This document shows positions 1 to 6,545 of a stretch of 12,529 bases of DNA, piece after piece. This DNA comes from Proteobacteria bacterium UBA2996 (lineage in GTDB: Bacteria; Pseudomonadota; Gammaproteobacteria; Arenicellales; UBA868): the NCBI GenBank assembly GCA_002346525.1, contig DDZY01000113.1, positions 1 to 12,529 on the forward strand, given 5' to 3'. The notes beneath the pieces were generated by a model. That model did no database searches and was not told the origin of the DNA. It worked only from the letters and a program-made list of their open reading frames with translations. Numbering within the stretch: position 1 is the stretch's first letter; the number at the start of each line of letters is the position of its first letter. A program made the position numbers and the translations under genes.

Positions 1-371
1 ACTTCGATTGAGATCTCTTGATGACAGTCAGTAATAGTCTTTCCGCTATCAATGCTCTCCATCACAGACAAGACACCGGCGTGGCATCGAACTAATTCGG
101 CAAGTTTAAGCAGCACCTCTTTTCGATCCTCAGGAGCCGAGCGTGACCAAATACCATCTTCAAATGAAGCCCTAGCAGCCTTTACCGCGTTATCAATGTC
201 CTCGTCGTGACAATGTGATACCGCGCAAATGAGTTCCCCAGTAGCAGGGTTAATGCTCTCGAATTTGCGCCCTGCAGTGGCTTCCAAAAACACTCCATTG
301 ATAAAGGCTTGCGTCCGCAGAGGTAATTCACTCTTTAGCTTCGTGATTTCAGTTTTATCCAAACCGGTCAT
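1..371 (-). CDS. Aldehyde dehydrogenase, PuuC-like, N-terminal part (runs off left edge)
   Basis: About 123 N-terminal residues are visible, starting MTGLDKTEITKLKSEL; the frame stays open to base 1. The segments FINGVFLEA, ESINPATGE, AVKAARASFEDG.WS and SIDSGKT match the N-terminal NAD-binding region of the ALDH superfamily. They resemble the gamma-glutamyl-gamma-aminobutyraldehyde / betaine aldehyde dehydrogenase group (E. coli PuuC has FINGEYTAA and LDTGKPI at equivalent places). Such enzymes oxidise amino-aldehydes to acids with NAD(P)+ in the cytoplasm. The ATG at 371-369 is preceded by a purine-rich GAGAGGG Shine-Dalgarno, which supports this start. The catalytic Glu and Cys lie outside the window, so activity and substrate cannot be judged. 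A candidate Fur box lies about 127 bp upstream of the start, so iron control is possible but unproven. Family assignment is solid; the substrate is a guess. Confidence 0.9.
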   Translation of the reverse strand, partial: MTGLDKTEITKLKSELPLRTQAFINGVFLEATAGRKFESINPATGELICAVSHCHDEDIDNAVKAARASFEDGIWSRSAPEDRKEVLLKLAELVRCHAGVLSVMESIDSGKTITDCHQEISIE

Positions 372-497
372 TTTCCCTCTCTACTCGTCCAATAATTTCT
401 CGGGATCCGCAGTATCAGACGGGCTGTACCTATCGAATCAGTCCATGGGATGAAAACATCGCTCCATTTTAGATTATTCCAGATTTATTCATTATTT

Positions 498-516
498 GCG
501 AATGATTCTCATTATC
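498..516. promoter_or_regulatory. Candidate Fur box
   Basis: The 19-mer gcgaatgattctcattatc agrees at 16 of 19 positions with the classical Fur consensus GATAATGATWATCATTATC. The mismatches are the second, third and eleventh bases. Fur-Fe(II) bound at such a site normally represses a nearby promoter. The site lies 127 bp upstream of the leftward aldehyde dehydrogenase and about 90 bp before the inverted repeat at 604-668; it could serve either strand. I found no clear sigma-70 -35/-10 pair overlapping it, which lowers confidence in the regulated direction. Confidence 0.6.
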
Positions 517-603
517 ACTTAAGGGATATGGCGATCCATTAAGTTGCTGATTAAAGTCCGGCTCGCATCTCCCATGATCTGATGCATATGACGTGCCCTG
601 TAA

Positions 604-668
604 TGGGCAGGGACTCCTTCTTCTTCTTTAGCGAGCACTGGAGCTGTAAGTATCGGAGTCCCTGCCCA
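604..668. repeat. 14-bp perfect inverted repeat (stem-loop) with 37-nt loop
   Basis: Arm tgggcagggactcc (604-617) is the exact reverse complement of ggagtccctgccca (655-668); the spacer is 618-654. The arms are GC-rich inside AT-richer DNA and are not followed by a T-run, so this is not a typical intrinsic terminator. It may be a structured RNA element downstream of the Fur box, a small palindromic repeat element, or an operator. Only copy number across the genome would separate these. Confidence 0.5.
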
Positions 669-722
669 CCCTCTTTGCGCTACAAGATTTTTCGGAAAAA
701 AGCACTTCGAGAAAAAACGAAG

Positions 723-750
723 CAGTTCTTTTCGAGGAAGATAAGAACTG
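723..750. repeat. 8-bp inverted repeat
   Basis: cagttctt (723-730) and aagaactg (743-750) are perfect reverse complements separated by 12 bases. Downstream sequence is AT-rich (attattcaaa) but has no long T-run. It might be a weak hairpin or a protein-binding site; the function is unknown. Confidence 0.3.
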
Positions 751-965
751 ATTATTCAAAGACGAGAGTAAATCGCCCGGCATTTCCTTGATCGCTATTA
801 AGAGCCATCTGTGGGAATTAAATCGAGATAACTGGAATTCAACAATCAGTCCGGCCTCTCCGATCAAAGGCCTGCCAAACAATGCAATAAGCAACATCTC
901 GCCAGTTTTCAAACCTATCCACCTCAGCCGGAACAACAGCTACCTACTGATTTCAAGACGCCTTC

Positions 966-970
966 GGAGG
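966..970 (+). promoter_or_regulatory. Shine-Dalgarno fixing a TTG start
   Basis: GGAGG lies seven bases before TTG at 978-980. There is no ATG or GTG near this position in the frame. The protein starting at this TTG (TNLTRFYINGKWVQP) aligns with the usual ALDH N-terminus, so the non-ATG start is well supported. Confidence 0.75.
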
Positions 971-977
971 AATACCT

Positions 978-2402
978 TTGACCAATCTCACACGTTTTTA
1001 CATCAACGGAAAGTGGGTACAACCTCATTCCACAGATGTCTTCCCTATTCTGAACCCGTCCAATGAGAAAGAGATTGGGCAAATTGTTCTTGGCGACAAA
1101 ACAGACGTCGATCGTGCGGTTAGCGCGGCAGCAGCCGCATTCGATTCTTTTTCTAACAGCTCCAAATCGGAACGGTTATCACTTCTCGCCAACCTTCATG
1201 AGATATCTGAAAATCGTTTAGAAGACTTAGCACAGGCAATGACTATGGAAATGGGTGCTCCGATTTCCATGTCACGCGATGCTCAGGCCGCGTCCTTAAT
1301 GGGGCACATTGAGTCATTTCGACACGCTTTAGAGACTCTCGTAGAAAGTGAAACTCTTCCGGGCGGCGATCTACTTCTTCGGGAACCGATTGGGGTATGC
1401 GGGCTGATCACACCCTGGAACTGGCCTATCCTTCAAATTGGCTTAAAAGTAATCCCGGCTCTCGCCGCCGGATGTACCTGCGTCTTGAAACCCTCAGAGC
1501 ATGCCCCAATATCGGCCTCCATATTTGCCGAATTGATAGATGCAGCCGGATTCCCTGCGGGCACATTTAATTTAGTACATGGAAAGGGCGAACAGGTAGG
1601 CAGAGCGCTCGCGCAACATCCAGATATTCAAATGATTTCGTTTACGGGATCAACCCGAGCTGGAAAGGACGTTACCAAAAATGCTGCCGATGACATCAAA
1701 AGGGTTACTTTGGAATTGGGAGGAAAATCCCCAAACGTGGTCTTCGCCGATAGCGATCTTGAAGAACGAATCCCCGCTTCGGTTTATGAGTGCTTTTATA
1801 ACTCGGGGCAGTCATGCGATGCACCCACTCGCCTCATCGTCGAGCGTTCTTGCTATGGACAAGTTGTCCAGCTGGCCGAACAGGCCGCAAGAAGCCAGGA
1901 AGTGAACGACCCGAGCCTCGAAGGAGATCACATAGGCCCTCTGTTTGATGAAATTCAATACCACCGGGTTCAGGGAATGATTCAGGCTGGCATAGACGAA
2001 GGTGCCACTCTCTTAGTTGGAGGGTTAGACAGGCCAGAGGGGATCGATACCGGATGGTATGTCAAACCAACGGTTTTTAGCGACGTCAATAACACGATGC
2101 GAATCGCCCAACAAGAAATATTCGGCCCGGTACTGGTGATTATTCCTTTTGACGACGAAGATGAGGCAATTCAAATCGCCAACGACTCTCCTTACGGCTT
2201 AGCCGCGTATATCCAGACTTCGGATTCCAAACGGGCCGAGAGAGTAGCGGCGCGATTAAGGGCCGGCCAGATTCATATCAATGGTAGTGCACCAAGTTTT
2301 GCTACGCCATTCGGTGGGTTCAAGCAGTCGGGGAATGGCAGGGAATGTGGGACTCATGGTCTCGAGGAATATCTCGAGTTGAAAAGCATATGCCGCAACT
2401 AA
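978..2402 (+). CDS. NAD(P)-dependent aldehyde dehydrogenase, complete
   Basis: A full-length ALDH superfamily enzyme of 474 residues that oxidises an aldehyde to its acid in the cytoplasm. The oxyanion-hole Asn148 is in TPWNWP, the Rossmann FTGSTRAG motif is at about 222-229, the general base Glu246 is in LELGGKSP, and the catalytic Cys280 is in NSGQSCDAPTR. The EIFGPV motif is at 380-385 and the C-terminal PFGGFKQSGNGRE at 444-456. All key residues are present and the length is normal. The GQSCxAPTR signature recalls ALDHs annotated as CddD-type or 3-succinoylsemialdehyde-type, but the substrate cannot be read from sequence. The start is TTG behind GGAGG (966-970). The gene ends seven bases before the end of idi, which is convergent, so it is not in the same transcription unit. 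A role in oxidising retinal or apocarotenals is conceivable from the neighbourhood only. Confidence 0.95.
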   Translation: MTNLTRFYINGKWVQPHSTDVFPILNPSNEKEIGQIVLGDKTDVDRAVSAAAAAFDSFSNSSKSERLSLLANLHEISENRLEDLAQAMTMEMGAPISMSRDAQAASLMGHIESFRHALETLVESETLPGGDLLLREPIGVCGLITPWNWPILQIGLKVIPALAAGCTCVLKPSEHAPISASIFAELIDAAGFPAGTFNLVHGKGEQVGRALAQHPDIQMISFTGSTRAGKDVTKNAADDIKRVTLELGGKSPNVVFADSDLEERIPASVYECFYNSGQSCDAPTRLIVERSCYGQVVQLAEQAARSQEVNDPSLEGDHIGPLFDEIQYHRVQGMIQAGIDEGATLLVGGLDRPEGIDTGWYVKPTVFSDVNNTMRIAQQEIFGPVLVIIPFDDEDEAIQIANDSPYGLAAYIQTSDSKRAERVAARLRAGQIHINGSAPSFATPFGGFKQSGNGRECGTHGLEEYLELKSICRN

Positions 2403-2409
2403 TTAGTTG

Positions 2410-2982
2410 CTAAGCAAATGGCTCAATACCTGATAACAGTTTTTCCAGAAACCTGTCTGTAAGCACGTCCCACTGCATGAGAGACCAAGGAGTGAAATCC
2501 TTGCGTCGAGAAGAAATCAGTCGATCCAGATCGGAAAAAGAAACGAAACTGGTCTCCGAGACCTCGGCAGGGTTAGGTTTTGGGAGTTCATCTGATCGCG
2601 CAACAAATACATGACAGATTTCATGTTCCGTCCCGACATCCAGATACTTCTCCCTGTACTCAAATTTATAGCAGAACAGAGGCATAACGCTTATACCTAA
2701 CTCTTCGATTGCCCTTCTTTTCACAGCCGCATCGACAGTTTCTCCAACCCTTGGATGGCTACAGCAGCTGTTTGACCAGAAACCTGGCCAAAGCATTTTT
2801 AACTCTGATCTGCGATGAATCAGCAACTCCTCGCGAGAATTAAGGACGTGCAGCGAGAAGGCCCTATGACGTTGGCCCGCTCCAACGTGGCAGGATTCCT
2901 TAGACATCGTACCAGTTAACTCATCGTTCTTATCAACCAGGCAAAGTTCATCCTCCTGAGCTGTTGCGAAATTACTAACCAT
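2410..2982 (-). CDS. idi: Isopentenyl-diphosphate delta-isomerase, type I (Nudix fold)
   Basis: Interconverts isopentenyl and dimethylallyl diphosphate, supplying the allylic starter for GGPP and carotenoids. The protein has 190 residues, the usual type I length. Visible hallmarks are HRAFSLHVLN (39-48), WPGFWSNSCCSHPRVGE with catalytic Cys74 and metal-binding His76, the Nudix-like VKRRAIEELG (87-96), and EHEICHVF with catalytic Glu121 (equivalent to E. coli Cys67 in NSVCGHP and Glu116 in ENEVC). C-terminal TPWSLMQW fits the family. The ATG at 2982-2980 has only a weak upstream TGAG. The gene is divergent from proteorhodopsin across 207 bp and converges on the aldehyde dehydrogenase with a seven-base gap. 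Its place beside PR and crt genes indicates a dedicated precursor-supply role for retinal synthesis. Confidence 0.96.
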   Translation of the reverse strand: MVSNFATAQEDELCLVDKNDELTGTMSKESCHVGAGQRHRAFSLHVLNSREELLIHRRSELKMLWPGFWSNSCCSHPRVGETVDAAVKRRAIEELGISVMPLFCYKFEYREKYLDVGTEHEICHVFVARSDELPKPNPAEVSETSFVSFSDLDRLISSRRKDFTPWSLMQWDVLTDRFLEKLLSGIEPFA

Positions 2983-3014
2983 TACTCAACCACTGTTAAA
3001 TTTCTAGATAGCGA

Positions 3015-3038
3015 AGATCGTATCCGCCTCAACGATCT
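3015..3038. promoter_or_regulatory. Inverted repeat in idi/PR divergent region, possible operator
   Basis: agatcgt (3015-3021) and acgatct (3032-3038) are perfect 7-bp inverted arms with a 10-bp spacer, about 33 bp upstream of the idi start. The spacing would suit a dimeric regulator on one face of the helix. A second short repeat, gtttc-cc-gaaac, is at 3150-3161, nearer PR. No regulator family can be assigned. Confidence 0.3.
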
Positions 3039-3118
3039 ATCTTTCACGTTTGCTATACGTCCGAGATTTAAATTCTCTTTTGACGCGTCTGAATAACCAT
3101 TTCTACCCTGGTGCTTTT

Positions 3119-3145
3119 TTGACAAGTCTTGAATGAATTTAAAAA
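3119..3145 (+). promoter_or_regulatory. Candidate sigma-70 promoter of proteorhodopsin
   Basis: A perfect TTGACA -35 box is at 3119-3124. The best -10 match, TAAAAA at 3140-3145, is only 4 of 6 with a short 15-bp spacer. A start near 3152 would give a leader of roughly 38 nt. The perfect -35 is the main support; the -10 is weak. Confidence 0.35.
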
Positions 3146-3189
3146 CGCTGTTTCCCGAAACCTTATGACAAATTTTTTGGAGATTCTGA

Positions 3190-3906
3190 ATGCAGAACAT
3201 GCTTCAACCGACTGATCTAGTCGGAGTAACTTTTTGGCTCATTTCGATTGCGATGGTTGCTGCAACCGTATTCTTTTTTCTTGAGCGTGATCGCGTTGTT
3301 GCAAAGTGGAAAACATCTGTGACCGTAGCAGGTCTCGTGACCCTGATTGCTGCCGTCCACTATTTTTATATGAGAGAAGTCTGGGTCGTGTTGGGGGAGA
3401 GCCCCACTGTCTATCGGTACATTGACTGGTTACTGACGGTCCCGCTTCAAATCATCGAGTTTTTCCTCATCCTTGCAGCGATTACGGTCGTCCCGACCTC
3501 ACTTTTCTGGAAATTGCTGGTTGCTTCGGTCGTCATGCTGGTTGGCGGCTACATGGGAGAAGCCGGATTCATGGATATTACGCTGGGATTCATTATTGGA
3601 ATGATTGGATGGCTCTACATCATCTATGAAATCTTTATCGGCGAAGCCAGCAAAATCAACGCGACTAGCGCGAACGCGGCTAGCCAGAGCGCATTCAGGA
3701 CAATTCGCCTTATCGTTACGGTAGGCTGGGCAATCTACCCGATCGGTTACATCATGGGCTACATGACTCAGTCTGCCAGTATTGATTCGCTCAATATCGT
3801 TTACAACCTCGCTGACTTGGTAAACAAGATCGCATTCGGAGTTGCTATTTGGCTTGCAGCAACGCGAGATTCCGCGAGGATCGAAGCCGAGAAGGCCTCC
3901 GGCTAA
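3190..3906 (+). CDS. Proteorhodopsin, blue-absorbing type, proton pump
   Basis: Seven-helix retinal protein of the inner membrane that pumps protons outward in light. 238 residues. Helix C carries YRYIDWLLTVPLQIIEF: Asp79 (counterion/acceptor, PR Asp97), Thr83, and Glu90 (donor, PR Glu108), the DTE set of outward proton pumps. The retinal-binding Lys213 is in NLADLVNKIAFG (PR Lys231). His57 (PR His75), Arg76 (PR Arg94), Trp180 and Asp209 (PR Asp227) are present. Gln87 sits at the spectral tuning site (PR 105), where Gln gives blue (about 490 nm) and Leu green absorption. The N-terminus starts directly at DLVGVTFW without the cleavable signal peptide seen in classical 249-residue PRs. GGAG at 3179-3182 lies seven bases before the ATG. 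It is followed by a hairpin and then crtI-crtB-crtY-blh, which make its retinal. Confidence 0.98.
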   Translation: MQNMLQPTDLVGVTFWLISIAMVAATVFFFLERDRVVAKWKTSVTVAGLVTLIAAVHYFYMREVWVVLGESPTVYRYIDWLLTVPLQIIEFFLILAAITVVPTSLFWKLLVASVVMLVGGYMGEAGFMDITLGFIIGMIGWLYIIYEIFIGEASKINATSANAASQSAFRTIRLIVTVGWAIYPIGYIMGYMTQSASIDSLNIVYNLADLVNKIAFGVAIWLAATRDSARIEAEKASG

Positions 3907-3915
3907 ATCTACGAA

Positions 3916-3973
3916 CACGCCCCCTTTAGGGGTTTACGACTCGCGTTGAGTTGGATACCCCTAAAGGGGCGTG
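3916..3973 (+). terminator. Long hairpin between PR and crtI, candidate attenuator
   Basis: cacgccccctttaggggt (3916-3933) pairs with acccctaaaggggcgtg (3957-3973) over 17 base pairs with a single extra C; the loop is 23 nt. Each arm is itself nearly palindromic (cccc-ttta-gggg and cccc-taaa-gggg), so two small hairpins or one long one could form. It starts ten bases after the PR stop. No T-run follows, so it is not a canonical rho-independent terminator. It may lower read-through, protect the 3' end of PR mRNA, or be a REP-like palindrome. Confidence 0.5.
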
Positions 3974-3976
3974 ACT

Positions 3977-4010
3977 TTGACCATTCGTTTTATCAAAGGT
4001 GATCTTTAAA
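3977..4010 (+). promoter_or_regulatory. Weak candidate promoter before crtI
   Basis: TTGACC at 3977-3982, just after the hairpin, is a fair -35. No good -10 lies 16-18 bp on (tgatct at 4000-4005 is poor); tttaaa at 4005-4010 is better but is spaced 22 bp. It is listed because the hairpin leaves open whether crtI needs its own promoter. Confidence 0.2.
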
Positions 4011-4065
4011 TTTCAAGAATGAGCTCCCTAGAAGAAACGTCCCTAACGGGTCTCGCACTCATCCT

Positions 4066-5574
4066 ATGTCCAAGGCACCACTAGCGCTTGTAATTGGCTC
4101 AGGCTTCGGCGGTATCGCTTCTGCGATTCGATTAAGGGCTAAAGGTTACCGTGTAAAACTGGTCGACCGTTGTCAAAGGCTTGGAGGTCGCGCCCAAGTG
4201 TTCCGCAGGGGCGGATTTCAGCACGATGCGGGCCCTACAGTCATCACAGCCCCCTTCCTCTTTGACGAACTGTTCTCCCTCTTTGGAGAGCGTCGACAGG
4301 ACTATGTTGACTTTATTCCCCTGGAACCCTGGTATCGGTTCCACTTTTCAAATGGGGGCATCTTTGATTACGGTGGGACAGTCGAAGATACAGAATCTCA
4401 GATCAGAAAGATCAATCCGGCTGACGTGGCTGGCTATAGGGCTCTGCTAGAAGAGTCACGCAAGCGATTCGAGATAGGGTTTACGCAACTCGCCGATCAA
4501 CCTTTTCACTCTATTACACGTATGATGAGGCAGATTCCTAATCTTGCACGACTAAGGGCAGACAAAAGTGTCTATGATCTGGTTTCTCGTCACATCCAAC
4601 ACGACGACCTGCGTCAGGCTCTGTCAATGCAGCCTCTCCTGGTCGGGGGCAATCCCTTTCAAACCAGCAGCATATATAACCTGATTCACTACCTCGAACG
4701 GAAATGGGGGGTTTTCTTTGCGAAAGGAGGAACCGGCGCTCTCGTTGACGCGCTCGAACGGTTGATGCTGAAAGCGGGTATTGAGATTGAAACCAACTGC
4801 ACCGTTGATCATTTAACAATCAAAGGCCGCGTCGCCACTGGCGCCGTTCTTGAAAGCGGGAAGAGTCTTCACGCGGATATTGTCGTCTCAAACGTGGATC
4901 CCAACTTCCTGTTTCGGCACATGGTGCCCGAAAAAGTGCAGCGTACCTCCCTAAAGATAAAACGACGGGTGACTGAACTGTCGATGGGGTTGTTCGTCCT
5001 GTTTTTTGGGAGTACTCGGAAGTTTCCTGACGTTGCTCACCACACAATTTGGCTGGGACCTCGATACAAAGCGTTACTTGAGGATATCTTCAAAAATAAA
5101 ACGCTTGCGGAAGATTTTTCTTTATATATACATCGTCCGACCGCTACTGATCCAACGTTCGCTCCTGACGGTATGGACTCGTTTTATGTCTTGGCGCCGG
5201 TTCCAAATTTAACAGCGAACATTGACTGGTCGCTGGAAGCACCGCGACTCAAGTCTCGGATCCTCACTGCGCTTGATAGGACATTGTTGCCGGGAATTAC
5301 CGAAAGCGCCGTTGAGGCCTTCTGGATGACGCCGGAGGACTTCTCAAAAGATTACCTCAGCGAAGCAGGCGCAGGCTTCTCAAGCTCTCCGACGCTTCAG
5401 CAATCCGCCTGGTTTCGATTCCATAATCAAGCGGAGGGTATTCGGAACTTATTTATCGCTGGGGCGGGAACTCACCCCGGTGCTGGCCTTCCTGGGGTAC
5501 TTTGCTCCGCAAAAGTAATTGAAAAATTAATTCCCCCTTTCCAGCATTCACAAAAATTGGATAAAGCGGCATGA
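4066..5574 (+). CDS. crtI: Phytoene desaturase (CrtI type)
   Basis: FAD-dependent, membrane-associated enzyme that desaturates phytoene stepwise to lycopene. 502 residues, typical of bacterial CrtI. The N-terminal dinucleotide-binding motif VIGSGFGGIASAIRL spans 9-23 with acidic Asp34 ending the Rossmann beta strand. LGGRAQVFRRGGF and HDAGPTVIT follow. The C-terminal carotenoid dehydrogenase signature, GAGTHPGAGLPGVLCSAK, is at 466-483. The ATG at 4066 is the only start codon in frame after the upstream stop at 4000-4002. It lacks a clear Shine-Dalgarno, which suggests low or regulated initiation. The gene is 160 bp downstream of PR across a hairpin, and its stop overlaps the crtB start (ATGA at 5571-5574), indicating translational coupling. 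Lycopene is the expected product because crtY follows. Confidence 0.97.
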   Translation: MSKAPLALVIGSGFGGIASAIRLRAKGYRVKLVDRCQRLGGRAQVFRRGGFQHDAGPTVITAPFLFDELFSLFGERRQDYVDFIPLEPWYRFHFSNGGIFDYGGTVEDTESQIRKINPADVAGYRALLEESRKRFEIGFTQLADQPFHSITRMMRQIPNLARLRADKSVYDLVSRHIQHDDLRQALSMQPLLVGGNPFQTSSIYNLIHYLERKWGVFFAKGGTGALVDALERLMLKAGIEIETNCTVDHLTIKGRVATGAVLESGKSLHADIVVSNVDPNFLFRHMVPEKVQRTSLKIKRRVTELSMGLFVLFFGSTRKFPDVAHHTIWLGPRYKALLEDIFKNKTLAEDFSLYIHRPTATDPTFAPDGMDSFYVLAPVPNLTANIDWSLEAPRLKSRILTALDRTLLPGITESAVEAFWMTPEDFSKDYLSEAGAGFSSSPTLQQSAWFRFHNQAEGIRNLFIAGAGTHPGAGLPGVLCSAKVIEKLIPPFQHSQKLDKAA

Positions 5575-6536
5575 ATACTTCTATTTTAGAAACGACACTC
5601 CCTCCAAAGAATTTCGGGTCTTTGCACCATCCTGCGCCCGATCACGTTATTAAGAATCGGAGTCGATCTTTTTATTTCGCGAGTAGGTTTCTGGATCAGA
5701 CAACCGCTGACAGAGCAGCGCGCTTATACGAATTCTGCAGGGCAATAGATGACATTGCTGACCGATCGACCTCGAAAAATGAGGCGCGAGATCGTCTTGA
5801 TCAGGCGTTAGCAGAGTTGAAAGGCAGCGTTTCTCCTGGAAAACTTACTCAACAGCTTTTTCTGCTCGCAGAGGATACCGACCTCGATCCTCGTGCTGCA
5901 ATTGAGCTCGTCAAGGGATGCCGGTCTGATTTGTCTGACGAGGTTCTTGTTCAAAATGAAGAGCAGCTGATCCAGTATTGCTACCAAGTCGCAGGAAGCG
6001 TCGGCATCATGATGTGTGCTGTCCTGGGGGTGAAGGACCCTCGAGCTATGCCGCACGCAATCGATCTGGGAATTGCAATGCAGCTAACAAATATCACGAG
6101 GGATATTTCCGAAGATGCTCGCTCTCAAAGACGATATCTTCCAACAACCTTCGTTGGTGCTCTCTCCTGTACAGAAATTCTGTCACACTCTAAAGCGTCG
6201 CTGGAAAACATTTGCGAAGCCGCAGACAAAATCGTCAATCTCGCAGATCGGTATTACGAGAGCGGTCGGGAAGGATTTTGCTTCCTGCCTGCTACCTCGC
6301 GGCAGGCTATTGCTATAGCCGCGAGCGTATATCGACAGATCGGAATTAGAGTCCGCGACAAAACAGAAGCGAGCTTGACGCGACGGACCGTTGTGCCGCA
6401 ATGGGAAAAATTAGTCTTGGCTTCGGCAACGTTGCTCAAGGGTCTGTTCCCAATCGCTCCGCACGAATTGCCAACTCATGACCCGGCCCTGCATAAGGCC
6501 ATCCGGAGTTATCCCGGAACAAATCCCCAAGCGTAA
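5571..6536 (+). CDS. crtB: Phytoene synthase
   Basis: Condenses two GGPP molecules head-to-head to phytoene (squalene/phytoene synthase fold), the first committed carotenoid step. 321 residues, normal length. The first aspartate-rich motif is RAIDDIADRS (Asp60, Asp61, Asp64) and the second is NITRDISEDA (Asp178, Asp182), both needed for Mg-diphosphate binding. NRSRSFYFASRFL (29-41) and RRYLP (187-191) are further family marks. The start overlaps the crtI stop by four bases, and crtY starts nine bases after its stop, so it sits inside one transcription unit. Its substrate GGPP must come from a synthase outside the window. Confidence 0.97.
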   Translation: MNTSILETTLPPKNFGSLHHPAPDHVIKNRSRSFYFASRFLDQTTADRAARLYEFCRAIDDIADRSTSKNEARDRLDQALAELKGSVSPGKLTQQLFLLAEDTDLDPRAAIELVKGCRSDLSDEVLVQNEEQLIQYCYQVAGSVGIMMCAVLGVKDPRAMPHAIDLGIAMQLTNITRDISEDARSQRRYLPTTFVGALSCTEILSHSKASLENICEAADKIVNLADRYYESGREGFCFLPATSRQAIAIAASVYRQIGIRVRDKTEASLTRRTVVPQWEKLVLASATLLKGLFPIAPHELPTHDPALHKAIRSYPGTNPQA

Positions 6537-6545
6537 TGGACTTCG

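Larger units (their letters stand above)
372..977. other. Gene-poor intergenic region of about 600 bp
   Basis: No convincing protein gene is visible between the two aldehyde dehydrogenases. Short open frames on both strands have no recognisable family, no good ribosome site and low-complexity content. The stretch holds a Fur-box-like site (498-516), a 14-bp perfect inverted repeat (604-617 / 655-668) and an 8-bp inverted repeat (723-730 / 743-750). It ends with the Shine-Dalgarno of the next gene. It is large for a bacterial gap and could hold a small RNA, long leaders or the remains of a lost gene. Confidence 0.6.

Noticed and set aside
582..791. 69-codon open frame on the plus strand after the Fur box
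   Set aside because: Low-complexity Phe and Lys/Arg content and coverage of the whole inverted repeat make a real protein unlikely.
628..936. 102-codon open frame on the minus strand in the 600-bp gap
   Set aside because: The translated protein resembles no family I know, has no Shine-Dalgarno that stands out, and crosses the inverted repeats; probably chance.
3499..3918. 139-codon minus-strand frame over the PR gene
   Set aside because: It is antisense to a clearly coding, highly conserved opsin; a shadow frame.
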